The position numbers were made by a program, and so were the translations under genes. The notes beneath the pieces are model-generated. The model ran no database searches and was not told the DNA's origin. It worked only from the letters and a program-made list of their open reading frames with translations. This document shows positions 34,889 through 43,854 of a stretch of 64,000 nt of DNA, piece by piece. The DNA lies in assembly GCA_963780545.1 (NCBI GenBank), contig CAWACK010000024.1, forward strand, positions 1 through 64,000. Direction: 5' to 3'. This DNA is from UBA8941 sp963780545. GTDB taxonomy: Archaea; Thermoproteota; Bathyarchaeia; TCS64. Each line of letters begins with the position of its first letter. The stretch's first letter is position 1.

Positions 34889-35306
34889 TCTATTTATAGT
34901 GAATTACCTACCTCTAAAGAGTTGAGCTTCCTGTTTCAAGGTGATTTGTAAGTCTCCGCTGAGATACCTATTGGTCTCGTAGGCGCTGGACTATCCAGAA
35001 ATTCATCCACAGAAAAAATAACCTTATTTAAGCAGTTGGGGTTCGTCCCTCAAAAATCTGTCCAACCTGAAGTAGGACGTTTGAGTTGTTGCCAGTGGAT
35101 GTTGTGGTTTGACTGCGTGGGGGTTTCTGCCTATGAGTGCTTTTTGGACCAGTTTGAGGTTTGATTCAGCTCTCTAGAGTTCCACATGCGCCTATTCTAA
35201 TAATTAATTGATTAATTCTTAAGAAAAACAATTGTTTTAGATCTTTGAGTTTTTATCTTTTTTCTTCGGTATGTTGTTTTCATACATAAGTATCTGTTAC
35301 TTCATA
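34889..35306. other. Non-coding stretch before the repeat-flanked ORF
   Basis: No gene supported. Minus-strand frames of about 45 codons exist around 35030-35170 but without start or recognisable family. From 35265 the first degenerate copy of the repeat described below appears. Confidence 0.35.
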
Positions 35307-35324
35307 TGTGTCGGTTTCATACAT
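35307..35324. repeat. 18-bp direct repeat, left copy
   Basis: TGTGTCGGTTTCATACAT, exactly repeated at 36062-36079. A degenerate copy (GTTGTTTTCATACAT) is at about 35273-35287. Together they bracket the orphan ORF, like iterons or attachment sites. Confidence 0.7.
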
Positions 35325-35398
35325 GATCTATTTATTGTTTCTAGCATAGACGTGTACACTTTTACTCCTCGGGTTAGTTCAAATCGACGATCACCATC

Positions 35399-35944
35399 TC
35401 ACCGGTCGTCAGCCGACACCGCTGCCAGTAACCTCGATTGTACTCCTCGACCGCTTTGTCGTTCATCCCATCGCTGGAGTGCATCGCTTCCAAATGATTC
35501 GAAGTGTTCCCCACCCGGGCCGAGCCGCTTGTTAATCTGCTCCAGTACATCGTCATCCTCGGAGGCGGAGGTGTTAAGCGGAGCGTTCGTATTTTGCGCT
35601 TCGTTCGCATCGCTCGCATCGCGTTGGCTACCCCCTATAGAAGCGCGTTTATCAGGCGTTACCGCATTCGATACGAGCGAAGCGTTCGATGCGACCGATG
35701 CGACCGATGTGCCCGATTCGTTCGATGCGCTAACTTCTTTACGCTCGCTCTTCGCCGCGCTTCCTACCCATCCCGGTATTTGTTTTTCGCTGTAGCCGAG
35801 AGCTTTCAATTCATCGCGTTTAGCCGATTGCGTTTTCAACGTAGTAATGTAAGCATTCAACGCATGAGGGCTGATGTCCATCGCTTCGGCGAACGCTTTC
35901 TTATCGAGCTGCTTCTGGACGTCGGGATCTCTGGCCGCAAGCAA
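35399..35944 (-). CDS. Orphan DNA-binding-like protein with low-complexity tail, possibly truncated
   Basis: Unrecognised protein of about 181 residues. The N-terminal 65 residues look like a helix-turn-helix (DKKAFAEAMDISPHALNAYI, then ALGYSEKQIPGW). A Ser/Asn/Ala-rich low-complexity region (VASVASNASLVSNA and ASDANEAQNTNAP) follows, then an acidic C-terminus. The only start in this part of the frame is TTG or CTG shortly after a stop, so the 5' end may be missing. The matching DNA contains short tandem units such as GCGACCGAT. It is bracketed by an exact 18-bp direct repeat and differs in style from neighbours. It is probably the cargo or replication-type gene of a small mobile element, but this is inferred. 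Confidence 0.5.
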   Translation of the reverse strand: MLAARDPDVQKQLDKKAFAEAMDISPHALNAYITTLKTQSAKRDELKALGYSEKQIPGWVGSAAKSERKEVSASNESGTSVASVASNASLVSNAVTPDKRASIGGSQRDASDANEAQNTNAPLNTSASEDDDVLEQINKRLGPGGEHFESFGSDALQRWDERQSGRGVQSRLLAAVSADDR

Positions 35945-36061
35945 CTGAGAGTAGATTTCCTGCTTTAACAGATTGTTCTAGGACAAAAGCGTTCATTGAA
36001 ATTCATATGATACGGGTGTGACGCTGGATAATGTTGGTTTCATAAATTATTTGCCAAAATG

Positions 36062-36079
36062 TGTGTCGGTTTCATACAT
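36062..36079. repeat. 18-bp direct repeat, right copy
   Basis: Identical to 35307-35324. Degenerate copies flank it: GTTGGTTTCATAAAT at about 36033-36047 and GTGTCTATTTCATGCAT at about 36100-36116. Confidence 0.7.
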
Positions 36080-36239
36080 TAGATTTTAATGGTTTTTAGT
36101 GTGTCTATTTCATGCATATAATTTCAATTGATTCTTCACTGTATGTTTCAACCAGTATAGATTAATTAATTGATTACCTTGTTTTCGTTAGCAATCTATT
36201 GAAATGTTGCGATGTGGATTAATAAATCTCCAACGATAG

Positions 36240-36560
36240 TTGATCAACGCTATGCATATGCTCGATGGGTTGGATGAGCCTAAGGCGGCTCTCAGGATGC
36301 TCATAGAGTTATCCTCTAGTATTCAGGGTATGAACGTGACCTGGCTATACAGGGTTATGAGGGAGAAGTACAGCGTTGGGAGACCCGCCGTTGATTCATC
36401 AGTTAAGGCGCTCATGGAGGCAGGGTTGGTTGAGGAGTATGAGTCAAATGGGGCTAGATCCAGGTTAAAGGTAATTATTTTGACCCAGTTAGGAGATGAA
36501 ATCGTGTTGAGACTCAGGGATATCGAGACTATCATGGAAGGTGCTAAGAAGCAATCCTGA
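36240..36560 (+). CDS. Winged-helix transcriptional regulator (PadR/MarR-like)
   Basis: Small DNA-binding protein of about 100 residues. GLDEPKAALRMLIELSSS, then MNVTWLYRVMREKYSVGRPAVDSSVKAL (recognition helix) and MEAGLVEEYESNGARSRLK (wing) form a complete winged helix. The C-terminal LRDIETIMEGAKKQ helix would dimerise. The start is TTG at 36240 or ATG at 36252/36258. It lies 125 bp beyond the repeat array and may control it, but no operator was identified. The stop is TGA. Confidence 0.75.
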   Translation: MINAMHMLDGLDEPKAALRMLIELSSSIQGMNVTWLYRVMREKYSVGRPAVDSSVKALMEAGLVEEYESNGARSRLKVIILTQLGDEIVLRLRDIETIMEGAKKQS

Positions 36561-36600
36561 CGTCTTGATAAGTCAAAAGTTTATGGAGGGCATTCAAGCA

Positions 36601-36612
36601 ATCGCGCGCACA
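36601..36612. repeat. Intergenic alternating CG tract
   Basis: ATCGCGCGCACA in the gap between the regulator and the F420-type reductase gene. Confidence 0.5.
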
Positions 36613-36816
36613 CATTAACCCAATCGATATCTATAGCTAACGTATTTCGACCTTAGATTTCATCATAATTAACCTATCAAAATGTGTCCAATTTTAGGGT
36701 CCAGCTCGACTAAATAAAAAAATCTTCAGCGCTCAAGGATAGTTGAAGTCCTCCCAAAAGAAGACAAATCTTCAGTTTAATCATGCTAGCCTATAATATT
36801 GGATCTGATGGGCGCG

Positions 36817-37536
36817 TCACTGTTCAGGCTCGAATGTCGGCATCCATGGCACTACCCTGATCGATGGATCTCGAAGGTCATTCAGAACAGCCACATTTAG
36901 AAGAAGTGGAGTAATAGACTCGATAAACTTCGAGTTCTCTAAGGGCCCAACTCTGAGGGGGCGAAGGTTGGGTATGTCTCTCACTAGGCTACCCACTTTG
37001 GCCAGTGAAAGCTCATCGTCCCCTGCGAGGAGCACATCGACGTTCAGCACTGAATCTATGTTATAAAGATAGGATGCGGGAACTGTTTGGAACGCTGAGA
37101 CCACAAATGAGGGCTTCACAACGTCCTGAATCACCTCAGCGGCTGAACGCGTACGCAGGTCAATCGAAACATCTCCCTCCAGCGGCGTCCAGTAAAAAAG
37201 CTTCTTCCTTCGACTCATCGGGACTACCGTAGAGATGATCACCTTCTCGGGCGTGAATAGAGGTGAAAACCCTTTCAGATACTCCGCTGAAACAGTTGGA
37301 GGGAGCGATACGATAACCACCTCCGCTTCCTTTATCGCTTCCTCGTTTAAGACGCCTTTAATGCTTCCCTTCATCGTAGACTGATAGAAGCCTCTAGCGA
37401 GGTTGCTCAGATTAAATGCCGTGGTCGATGCCCTCTCCTGTGATCTGGAGCCTATGAGGAGTTCATGTCTCAGGGCTAGTCTAACGCTGAGTCCCCTCCC
37501 CATGTCGCCGGTTCCGCCTAGTACGCCTATCTTCAA
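36817..37536 (-). CDS. NADPH:F420 oxidoreductase-like protein
   Basis: Rossmann protein of 239 residues resembling F420-dependent NADP reductase (Fno/NpdG). MKIGVLGGTGDMGRGLSVRL is the dinucleotide loop GxGxxG, LIGSRSQERA is the NADP-phosphate-binding turn, and AEVVIVSLPP and VSAFQTVPASYLYN are family blocks. It would move hydride between F420 and NADP if the organism makes F420; F420 genes are not in the window. The stop is TGA, near a short CG motif. Confidence 0.82.
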   Translation of the reverse strand: MKIGVLGGTGDMGRGLSVRLALRHELLIGSRSQERASTTAFNLSNLARGFYQSTMKGSIKGVLNEEAIKEAEVVIVSLPPTVSAEYLKGFSPLFTPEKVIISTVVPMSRRKKLFYWTPLEGDVSIDLRTRSAAEVIQDVVKPSFVVSAFQTVPASYLYNIDSVLNVDVLLAGDDELSLAKVGSLVRDIPNLRPLRVGPLENSKFIESITPLLLNVAVLNDLRDPSIRVVPWMPTFEPEQ

Positions 37537-37681
37537 AATTCGTTCCCTATTTCTAACTTGAGGGTGAGATTTAAAGGAAATTTATTTTTGAAAGAATTTA
37601 TTTTTCTAACATGCATATGCGACTACGTTTTACCCGGATTATGCTCCAATTTTAAAAAATTAGCTCAACTTAAGTTATGCC

Positions 37682-38500
37682 TCAACTAAGCTTCTTCCTC
37701 ACCCAGTCGGAGAGCTCTTTGCCCGTAGGGAACCAGACGTCGTTTCCCATGTTCGCTTCGGAGATAAACCTCTCCAGCATCCTGAGTCGGCTCACCCTAC
37801 CAATACACTCAGGGTGACATGTCAACCCGAAGTATCTCCCTAGATCGTGTAGCCCCTCCCACTCGGGTTTCCAGAGCCTGTAGACCTCATCCGGACCCAT
37901 CCTATCCATTTCAAAATGGGGCCAGTCGTCGAGCAGCCAGTCGACAGGTAGCTCAATAAGCCCCGTATCTACGCCTTTGTGTTTTAGAAGGTAAGGCATA
38001 TCCTCATCCATCATATTGCTACTATACTTGAAGCCTAGGTGCTTCATGTGGTTGATGCTGCGTTCTCCAAACATCCAGTACGGGGCCCTATAGCCCTGTG
38101 GTTTAACGCCGACACGCTCAAGTGCGGCGATGCTTTGTTCCCAGACCTCTGCCTCTTTCTCGGCGGATAGCTCCGTCATCCGTTCATGGGCATAGCTGTG
38201 GGCTGCGACCTCGTGACCGTAACTCAGTATCTCGATGAGTGAATCTTTATGATTGTCGCAAGTCCACCCGGGTGTGAAGAAGGTGGTCTTTATCTGAAGC
38301 TTATCAAGCATATCCAGTATCCTGGGGACGGCGACGCGAGGTGCGTATCTCCCCTTGCTTAGCGACGAGAGGTCGTTTGGTGTCTTCCATGTCTCAGCGC
38401 TCGAGGCATCGTAGTCGAAGCTGAGAAAGAAGCAGCTCTTGTAACCTTTTGGCCAGAAACCCAATAAATTCACCAGAGAAATGAAGCGGCGGGTCCGCAT
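37682..38500 (-). CDS. Polysaccharide deacetylase family protein
   Basis: NodB-type carbohydrate esterase fold, 272 residues, closest in layout to the allantoinase-like/PuuE subgroup. FLSFDYDASSAETW contains the first catalytic Asp motif; HEVAAHSYAHERM near 90-102 is the HxxxH metal motif; GYRAPYWMFG is the RxPY motif; LPVDWLLDDWPHF and FGLTCHPECIG near the C-terminus complete the site. It deacetylates or deamidates an N-acyl substrate, either a glycan or a cyclic ureide. There is no signal peptide, so it is cytosolic. The stop is TGA. Confidence 0.85.
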   Translation of the reverse strand: MRTRRFISLVNLLGFWPKGYKSCFFLSFDYDASSAETWKTPNDLSSLSKGRYAPRVAVPRILDMLDKLQIKTTFFTPGWTCDNHKDSLIEILSYGHEVAAHSYAHERMTELSAEKEAEVWEQSIAALERVGVKPQGYRAPYWMFGERSINHMKHLGFKYSSNMMDEDMPYLLKHKGVDTGLIELPVDWLLDDWPHFEMDRMGPDEVYRLWKPEWEGLHDLGRYFGLTCHPECIGRVSRLRMLERFISEANMGNDVWFPTGKELSDWVRKKLS

Positions 38501-38657
38501 TTGAATTCATCGAGGCATTTGAAAACCTCAACACCTAAGCGCCACTCCCAAAACAAAAAATAAATGAATATCGGGGAGTATAGTGCCAAAGAATCGCGCC
38601 GCTTCTATTAACTTAAACGTAGGTTGTTAGTATTTTTGGCTTCTATACGCTAGTTTT

Positions 38658-39116
38658 CTAGAAACCAAATTCGAGGTTTGCACCATAAAGATTTTGTGCG
38701 TTAATGAGGTCTCTTGCGACCCTGTCTTGGTATTTAGCGAAGTTTTTAGTAAGTTCTTTAGTGGTGAATACCCCATAAATAGCGTGGTCTTTTACCACGA
38801 CTACTCTCCGTATTCTATTTTTTGTCATGAGATTTATTGCATCATCAAGACTCGCGTCGAAATTAACGGTGATGAGGGGAGTGGACATTATTTCGGAGAC
38901 TTTTACATTTGATGAGTCTTTCTCCTTCGACATAACCTTCACTATTAGATCCTTTTCCGTCACGATTCCAATTGGCTGAGCCTTCTCCGTAACAATGATG
39001 TAACCAATCTCTTTCTCCGCCATGAGTTTAGAAACAACAAGGGCTGAGACATTAGCATCAATTGTTGTAACCTCCTTTCTCATATAATCTTTAACTAAGT
39101 AAGACACATTCTTCAC
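38658..39116 (-). CDS. CBS-domain protein
   Basis: Tandem CBS pair in 152 residues. The first CBS (VKDYMRKEVTTIDANVSAL and GIVTEKDLIVKVMSK) and the second (VSEIMSTPLITVNFDASLDDAI and GVFTTKELTKNF) each end with the typical T-x-x-D/E-L motif. Such proteins bind adenine nucleotides and act as energy sensors. The gene is free-standing, without an attached enzymatic domain. The stop is TAG. Confidence 0.9.
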   Translation of the reverse strand: MKNVSYLVKDYMRKEVTTIDANVSALVVSKLMAEKEIGYIIVTEKAQPIGIVTEKDLIVKVMSKEKDSSNVKVSEIMSTPLITVNFDASLDDAINLMTKNRIRRVVVVKDHAIYGVFTTKELTKNFAKYQDRVARDLINAQNLYGANLEFGF

Positions 39117-39449
39117 CTGAATTGATTCACCTTATTATACTATATCTAATAATAAGTATTTGTGCCTAAATAATATATGTAAATGTCACACACTTAAACT
39201 CATTACTTAAATGTTAAACTACAAATGATAGTACTAAAAACCCTTTTTATTTGAAGATCTTTAATGAAAGAATCAATATAAGATCTGACGTTTTTTCTAA
39301 ACAATTCCTTATTAGATGCAATGAGGTTGGTCAGATATCGGTATCCACACTTATCGCGTGCGCGACGAACAATAACGCCTTATTAATAATTGTCGTTTCA
39401 AGGACTAATGCTACCAATTAGCACATATACACATTGATTTCGTGATTCA
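39117..39449. other. AT-rich intergenic region
   Basis: No ORF supported. It carries one CG motif (ATCGCGTGCGCGACG, about 39354-39368) in otherwise AT-rich sequence. Confidence 0.4.
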
Positions 39450-40688
39450 TCATACTTTACGATCAAGAAGCGATTTTCTAACACGTGCGTTTACATTATC
39501 CCCTTGAAGGTCGCTACCTCTAACGAAGACATAGCCCTCCATGATCCTGCGGGCCGTTCTTTCATACGCTACCCTCTCCAACTTCACACCACTGGGCGTC
39601 ACCTTGGCTTTAGCTTCGACCTCTATTACACCGACCGGATGACCGATCCTCAGGATAGGCTGCCTCCTAGCCTCATCTGAGAGCATTTCGTAGACCAGCG
39701 TCCCAGGTATCCTGGCAGCTGCCCCAGTGCAGACAGTTCCCGTTCCCGGGTAGGTCTTATGCAAATGAAGCATGAACAGAAGGCGAGACACAATGTCCAT
39801 CTCCCCAGCCTCAACCGTTTCGCCTGTAAGATACGACCTATAGGAAGCAGGACGGCTTATTATCGCGAAGAATGGGTTATAGGGGCTTCTGACGGTCGCA
39901 TCCTTAGGTGTCTTTGCTAATCCAATTTTAACAGTGGCTGTTCCACGGATGGCCTCGATCTTCCTCATCAGCTCCCAGTTTTCCTCTATCTCGTTCGGAG
40001 CCTCCGTTCCCCTCAACCCAAGGCTCTTAGCCTCGATGAATACCAGAGGATTACCCGCATCAACTATTGATACAGTGAAGTGGCCATACCCAGGTACATC
40101 CAGCTCATCTTTCACATTTCCGGTGGGAAGCAATTTCCCAGTTATACCCCCAGCTGAGTCGGAGAAGTCGAGCATGATACTCGCGCCCGTTCCCGGTACC
40201 CCGTCAATGCGGCAGTCCCCCTCAACTGCAGCTTTGCCACCTACAACGGGCACATCGGCTACGATGATGCTCTTAGTGTTAGTTTGATGAATCCTGACTC
40301 GAGTGACGGGTTCACTCAGCTTAACCATGCCCTCATCGATGGCGTAGGGACCCACCGCCGCGGAGATATTACCGCAGTTACCACCAAAATCCACGAAGTC
40401 TGTGTCGTAGCTAACCTGAGCGAAGGTATAGTCCACATCCGCGTCGGGTCGCGTAGAGGGTCCAATGATAGCGAGTTTGCTGGTCAGGACGTCTGCACCA
40501 CCCAAGCCGTCGATCTGACGTAGATCCGGGCTGCCAAAAATGGCCCTGATGACTCTGTCTCTCTCAGCAGGGTCGGTGGGCAGCTCATTTTTTTTGATAA
40601 AAATACCCTTACTAGTACCGCCCCTGTGTATAACAACTCTAAATGCCTTCATCTGAGGATGCATTCCAATCTCTCCATGTTTGCTCAA
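39450..40688 (-). CDS. PrpF-family isomerase (2-methylaconitate / 4-oxalomesaconate isomerase type)
   Basis: PrpF family protein of 412 residues. The conserved start FRVVIHRGGTSKGIFIKKNELP, GLGGADVLTSKLAIIGPS and DFGGNCGNISAAVGPYAI (near 97-114; the Cys is at an active-site position) are all present, and HKTYPGTGTVCTGAAARI carries the second conserved Cys. PrpF enzymes isomerise 2-methylaconitate in propionate degradation; relatives act on oxalomesaconate or similar dicarboxylates. It is co-directional with the isocitrate-lyase-type gene 67 nt upstream and opposite the MmgE/PrpD gene. The stop is TGA. Confidence 0.9.
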   Translation of the reverse strand: MSKHGEIGMHPQMKAFRVVIHRGGTSKGIFIKKNELPTDPAERDRVIRAIFGSPDLRQIDGLGGADVLTSKLAIIGPSTRPDADVDYTFAQVSYDTDFVDFGGNCGNISAAVGPYAIDEGMVKLSEPVTRVRIHQTNTKSIIVADVPVVGGKAAVEGDCRIDGVPGTGASIMLDFSDSAGGITGKLLPTGNVKDELDVPGYGHFTVSIVDAGNPLVFIEAKSLGLRGTEAPNEIEENWELMRKIEAIRGTATVKIGLAKTPKDATVRSPYNPFFAIISRPASYRSYLTGETVEAGEMDIVSRLLFMLHLHKTYPGTGTVCTGAAARIPGTLVYEMLSDEARRQPILRIGHPVGVIEVEAKAKVTPSGVKLERVAYERTARRIMEGYVFVRGSDLQGDNVNARVRKSLLDRKV

Positions 40689-40755
40689 CCGATCAGCTTT
40701 AATCGTTTGGTTTTAATTGGGGTTCTGGCCCTTATGGGAGTTAAACCAGTAAGTA

Positions 40756-41655
40756 CTATTTACTATCATCTGCCTCGGTAGCTCTACCCGTTCCGTACTT
40801 CATCTCCATCCTACGAATATCGGGTAAACCCAGAAGTCTGTTAAAATCCTCAAATGCAATCATCCGATCCAACATCCCCGCGGTCGTCCCTCTCTCCCTC
40901 AGCTCATGCATAAGATCCCAAACCGCCTTGGCGGTCACATAAGTTGAAGAGACACAGAATATCACTAAGTTATACCCGATTCGCTCCAATTCGGATGCAG
41001 ATAGAAGCGGCGTCCGACCGTTCTCCAGCATGTTCGCCAGTGTAGGAACCCTGAAGGTAGATGTGACCAGCTTCATCTCCTCGATTGACTCCACAGATTC
41101 GATAAATATTATGTCAGCACCAGCTTCTTCATAGGCGATTCCCCTAACCAACGCCTCCTCGATGCCATGGGTGGTACGCGCGTCAGTACGCGCCATAATC
41201 AAAATGTTGTCAGGGCCGCTGCGGGCATCTACAGCTGCCTTAATTTTCCCAACCATCTCATCTCTAGAAATTACTTCTCGACCGAGCATGTGGCCGCATT
41301 TCTTCGGTGCAACTTGATCCTCAAGCTGTATACAAGCCGCCCCTGATCTCTCGTACTCTCTCACGGTTCGCATCACATTGACAGCATTTCCGTACCCCGT
41401 GTCTCCATCAGCTATGACGGGGATATCTACGGCCTCTGACATGTTGGCTACCCGCTGCACCATCTCAGTCAGAGTTAAAAGTCCAACGTCTGGTTTGCCG
41501 AGTAAGCTAGCTGAAGTTCCGTAGCCGGTCATATACACGGCTTCAAAACCGACTTTCTCGATGATTCGGGCTGTCAAAACGTCGTGAGCCCCCGGAGCCA
41601 CTAGGATTTTACCCTGCCGCAGACGTTTCCTTAATAATTCCCCCCGATTCTCCAT
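40756..41655 (-). CDS. Isocitrate lyase/PEP mutase family protein (methylisocitrate lyase-like)
   Basis: TIM-barrel lyase of about 299 residues with the ICL-type catalytic loop KKCGH (VAPKKCGHMLGREVIS, near 132-145), metal residues in IADGDTGYGN, and ARTDARTTHGIEEAL. The Cys in KKCGH favours C-C lyase activity (methylisocitrate or dimethylmalate lyase) over phosphonomutase. The frame extends 12 codons upstream to 41691, but the ATG at 41655 (MENRGELLRKRL) fits the family. It lies in the same unit as the PrpF-like gene, so the two probably process a branched tricarboxylate or dicarboxylate. The stop is TAG. Confidence 0.88.
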   Translation of the reverse strand: MENRGELLRKRLRQGKILVAPGAHDVLTARIIEKVGFEAVYMTGYGTSASLLGKPDVGLLTLTEMVQRVANMSEAVDIPVIADGDTGYGNAVNVMRTVREYERSGAACIQLEDQVAPKKCGHMLGREVISRDEMVGKIKAAVDARSGPDNILIMARTDARTTHGIEEALVRGIAYEEAGADIIFIESVESIEEMKLVTSTFRVPTLANMLENGRTPLLSASELERIGYNLVIFCVSSTYVTAKAVWDLMHELRERGTTAGMLDRMIAFEDFNRLLGLPDIRRMEMKYGTGRATEADDSK

Positions 41656-41842
41656 ACTAACTTCCCTAACACTTCCCACAAAATACTCCACTTAAAACTT
41701 TAGAGGATTCCAAAACCCCCACCTTATTCCAAAAAAAAGCATAAGGAGCACACTCTTATGCCATAATACAATGGGTGGCAGCTAATCTCATCAGGTATAC
41801 GATAAATCTCCATAGACCACTATTAACCGAGAGAATAAGATT

Positions 41843-43204
41843 ATGTCAATAACCGAGAAGCTTGCCCAATTCATAGTCGACACCGAATATGAGAACATCC
41901 CAGAAGAGGCAAAAACAAAGGCTAAACTTTGCATCATCGACTGCTTCGGAGCTTTACTAGCGGGTTCCGTGGAGCCCATAGGTAAACCGGTTAAGCGGTA
42001 CATCGAAAGGATCAGAGGCAAAGAGGAGGCCACCGTCATCGGTCTCAAATCCAAAACTTCGACACAACTAGCTGCCTTCGCAAACGGTGTATTCGGTCAC
42101 GTCCTCGACTACGACGACACTAACCAGATCTTCGTAGGACACGCCACAGTTGTTACTCTCCCCACGATAATAGCACTCGGAGAGGCGATGGCGCTCACTG
42201 GCGAAGACATGATAACAGCCTATATGGTCGGCACCGAAGTCCAATGGAAACTAGGCGACGCATTAGTAACGTCGGGAAACCATTACAGTAAGGGGTGGCA
42301 CTCAACGGGAACGGTAGGGACCTTTGGGGCAACCACTGCTGCTGGGAAATTACTCGGCCTCGACGTGGAGGAGATGACAAACGCCCTCGGGATAGCGGCA
42401 TCGGAGGCAGCAGGTTTTCAGGAACAGTTCGGGACTCACTGTAAGTCTTTCCACGCTGGCAGAGCAAACGAGAACGGAATTACCGCAGCCCTACTCGCAA
42501 GCGAGGGATTCACGAGCTCAAAGACAGCCCTAGAGGGAAAACTTGGATACCTCCGAGTATCCACTGATCGATACGACACCGAGAAGATAAACAACTTTGG
42601 GAAACCTTGGGGAATCTTAGAGTCCACCGTGGCGAGGGGAATCAACATGAAGAAGTATCCCGTATGCGGAGGAGGTGTAGGCAGTGTCGAGGGAATTCTA
42701 TCACTCATTGAAGAATACGACTTACGGCCCGAGGAAGTGGAGTCGATAGAATGCCACCTTCGACCAAAGTACTCTGAGCTCCTCATGTACCACGATCCGA
42801 AAACGGGTCTCGAGGCGAAGTTCAGCATGGAATACTGGATGGCGAGGGCCCTCCTAGACCGAAAACTGGAGCTCCAACAGTTCACAGATGAGAAGGTCAA
42901 GGATCAGAAATCCAGGGAGCTAGTAAGGAGAGTAAATCTTATCCCAGACCCTGAGATGGAACACCCCTCATCGAAGGTTAGAATAATCGTAAAGACTAGA
43001 GACAACCGGTTGCTCGAAACATTATATTTTCCGCCGAAAGGAACACCCGAGAACCCGATGACTGAGAAGGAGCTGAAGGATAAATACAAGGAGTGCGCCG
43101 AATGGGGCGGAGTAGCCGGAGAAATAATCGAGGAATCCCTAAAGATACTCACAAAGATCGAAAAGTTGGAAGATGTTGGCGATCTCATGAGGTTCATACA
43201 ATAA
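41843..43204 (+). CDS. MmgE/PrpD family protein (2-methylcitrate dehydratase-like)
   Basis: 453-residue member of the MmgE/PrpD family, which contains 2-methylcitrate dehydratase and cis-aconitate decarboxylase. AKLCIIDCFGALLAG, then FANGVFGHVLDYDDTNQIFVGH (near 73-94; the HxLDxDD signature), KGWHSTGTVGTFGA, and FSMEYWMARALLD near the C-terminus match family blocks. The start at ATG 41843 lies on the opposite strand from the lyase gene across a 150-bp shared promoter region. With those two genes it forms a methylcitrate-cycle-like set lacking a synthase in this window. The stop is TAA. Confidence 0.9.
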   Translation: MSITEKLAQFIVDTEYENIPEEAKTKAKLCIIDCFGALLAGSVEPIGKPVKRYIERIRGKEEATVIGLKSKTSTQLAAFANGVFGHVLDYDDTNQIFVGHATVVTLPTIIALGEAMALTGEDMITAYMVGTEVQWKLGDALVTSGNHYSKGWHSTGTVGTFGATTAAGKLLGLDVEEMTNALGIAASEAAGFQEQFGTHCKSFHAGRANENGITAALLASEGFTSSKTALEGKLGYLRVSTDRYDTEKINNFGKPWGILESTVARGINMKKYPVCGGGVGSVEGILSLIEEYDLRPEEVESIECHLRPKYSELLMYHDPKTGLEAKFSMEYWMARALLDRKLELQQFTDEKVKDQKSRELVRRVNLIPDPEMEHPSSKVRIIVKTRDNRLLETLYFPPKGTPENPMTEKELKDKYKECAEWGGVAGEIIEESLKILTKIEKLEDVGDLMRFIQ

Positions 43205-43290
43205 ATGGCCGGGTCATGACAACTCGAAACATCTATTAGACTCTTAAAAAATCCTACTGAGATTGATTCCATTACTCGTCAGTTTGAAGC

Positions 43291-43623
43291 TTAACTGAGA
43301 TTGTTCTTGATGCTCTGCGTCAGCTCCCCGGCTATCTGTCTCCGCAACTCAGCCTCGCTCTTCTTGGCGGCATATAGACCCCTATGTCCACCTTTCCCCG
43401 TAGTTTCCTTATAGTCTAGGACATTAGATCTCGCCATCCTGTTTAGGGAGTTAATTATCGATGCCCTGCTTATCGTCAGCTTCTCACTGACAAGTTGCCA
43501 TACTTCTCGTGATGTAAGGTACTCACCTTCTCTGCTCCAGAGTATCTGCAGAGCCTCTATCTCGTAGTCGAAGAAGACCGTTGCTAATCCCTGCTTAGTC
43601 GAGTCGTATACCCAATCAGTCAT
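43291..43623 (-). CDS. BlaI/MecI-like winged-helix repressor
   Basis: DNA-binding protein of 110 residues. FFDYEIEALQILWSREGEYLTSREVWQLVSEKL has the BlaI/CopY opening (EIEALQILW), then the recognition helix ISRASIINSLNRMARSNVLDY and the wing TGKGGHRGLYAAKKS. It probably represses an adjacent operon as a dimer. Neighbours are the MmgE/PrpD gene (convergent) and an MFS transporter (downstream on the same strand is none). The stop is TAA. Confidence 0.78.
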   Translation of the reverse strand: MTDWVYDSTKQGLATVFFDYEIEALQILWSREGEYLTSREVWQLVSEKLTISRASIINSLNRMARSNVLDYKETTGKGGHRGLYAAKKSEAELRRQIAGELTQSIKNNLS

Positions 43624-43854
43624 ATCAGGTCAACACTAATGACCTAAATATAAATTCATATGTGTAAATCGGTGGTCATTTTTTCCGGTACGCGTGCCGG
43701 TCAATAGAGATGTTAAAATTTACGAGAAATCTCATACTCCCTTCTTGATAGCCGCTCTCCACTGCGAAAATATTCGTAGGTTTGCGCGCACGAGTGTGTG
43801 AGTAACTGAAATTATTAGAGCTGTTTATTTTACTACAGAATTATTACTTTCGCT

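Noticed and set aside
35271..35968. Two overlapping plus-strand ORFs opposite the HTH-like gene
   Set aside because: Their Arg/Ser-rich translations are antisense by-products of the low-complexity gene on the minus strand.
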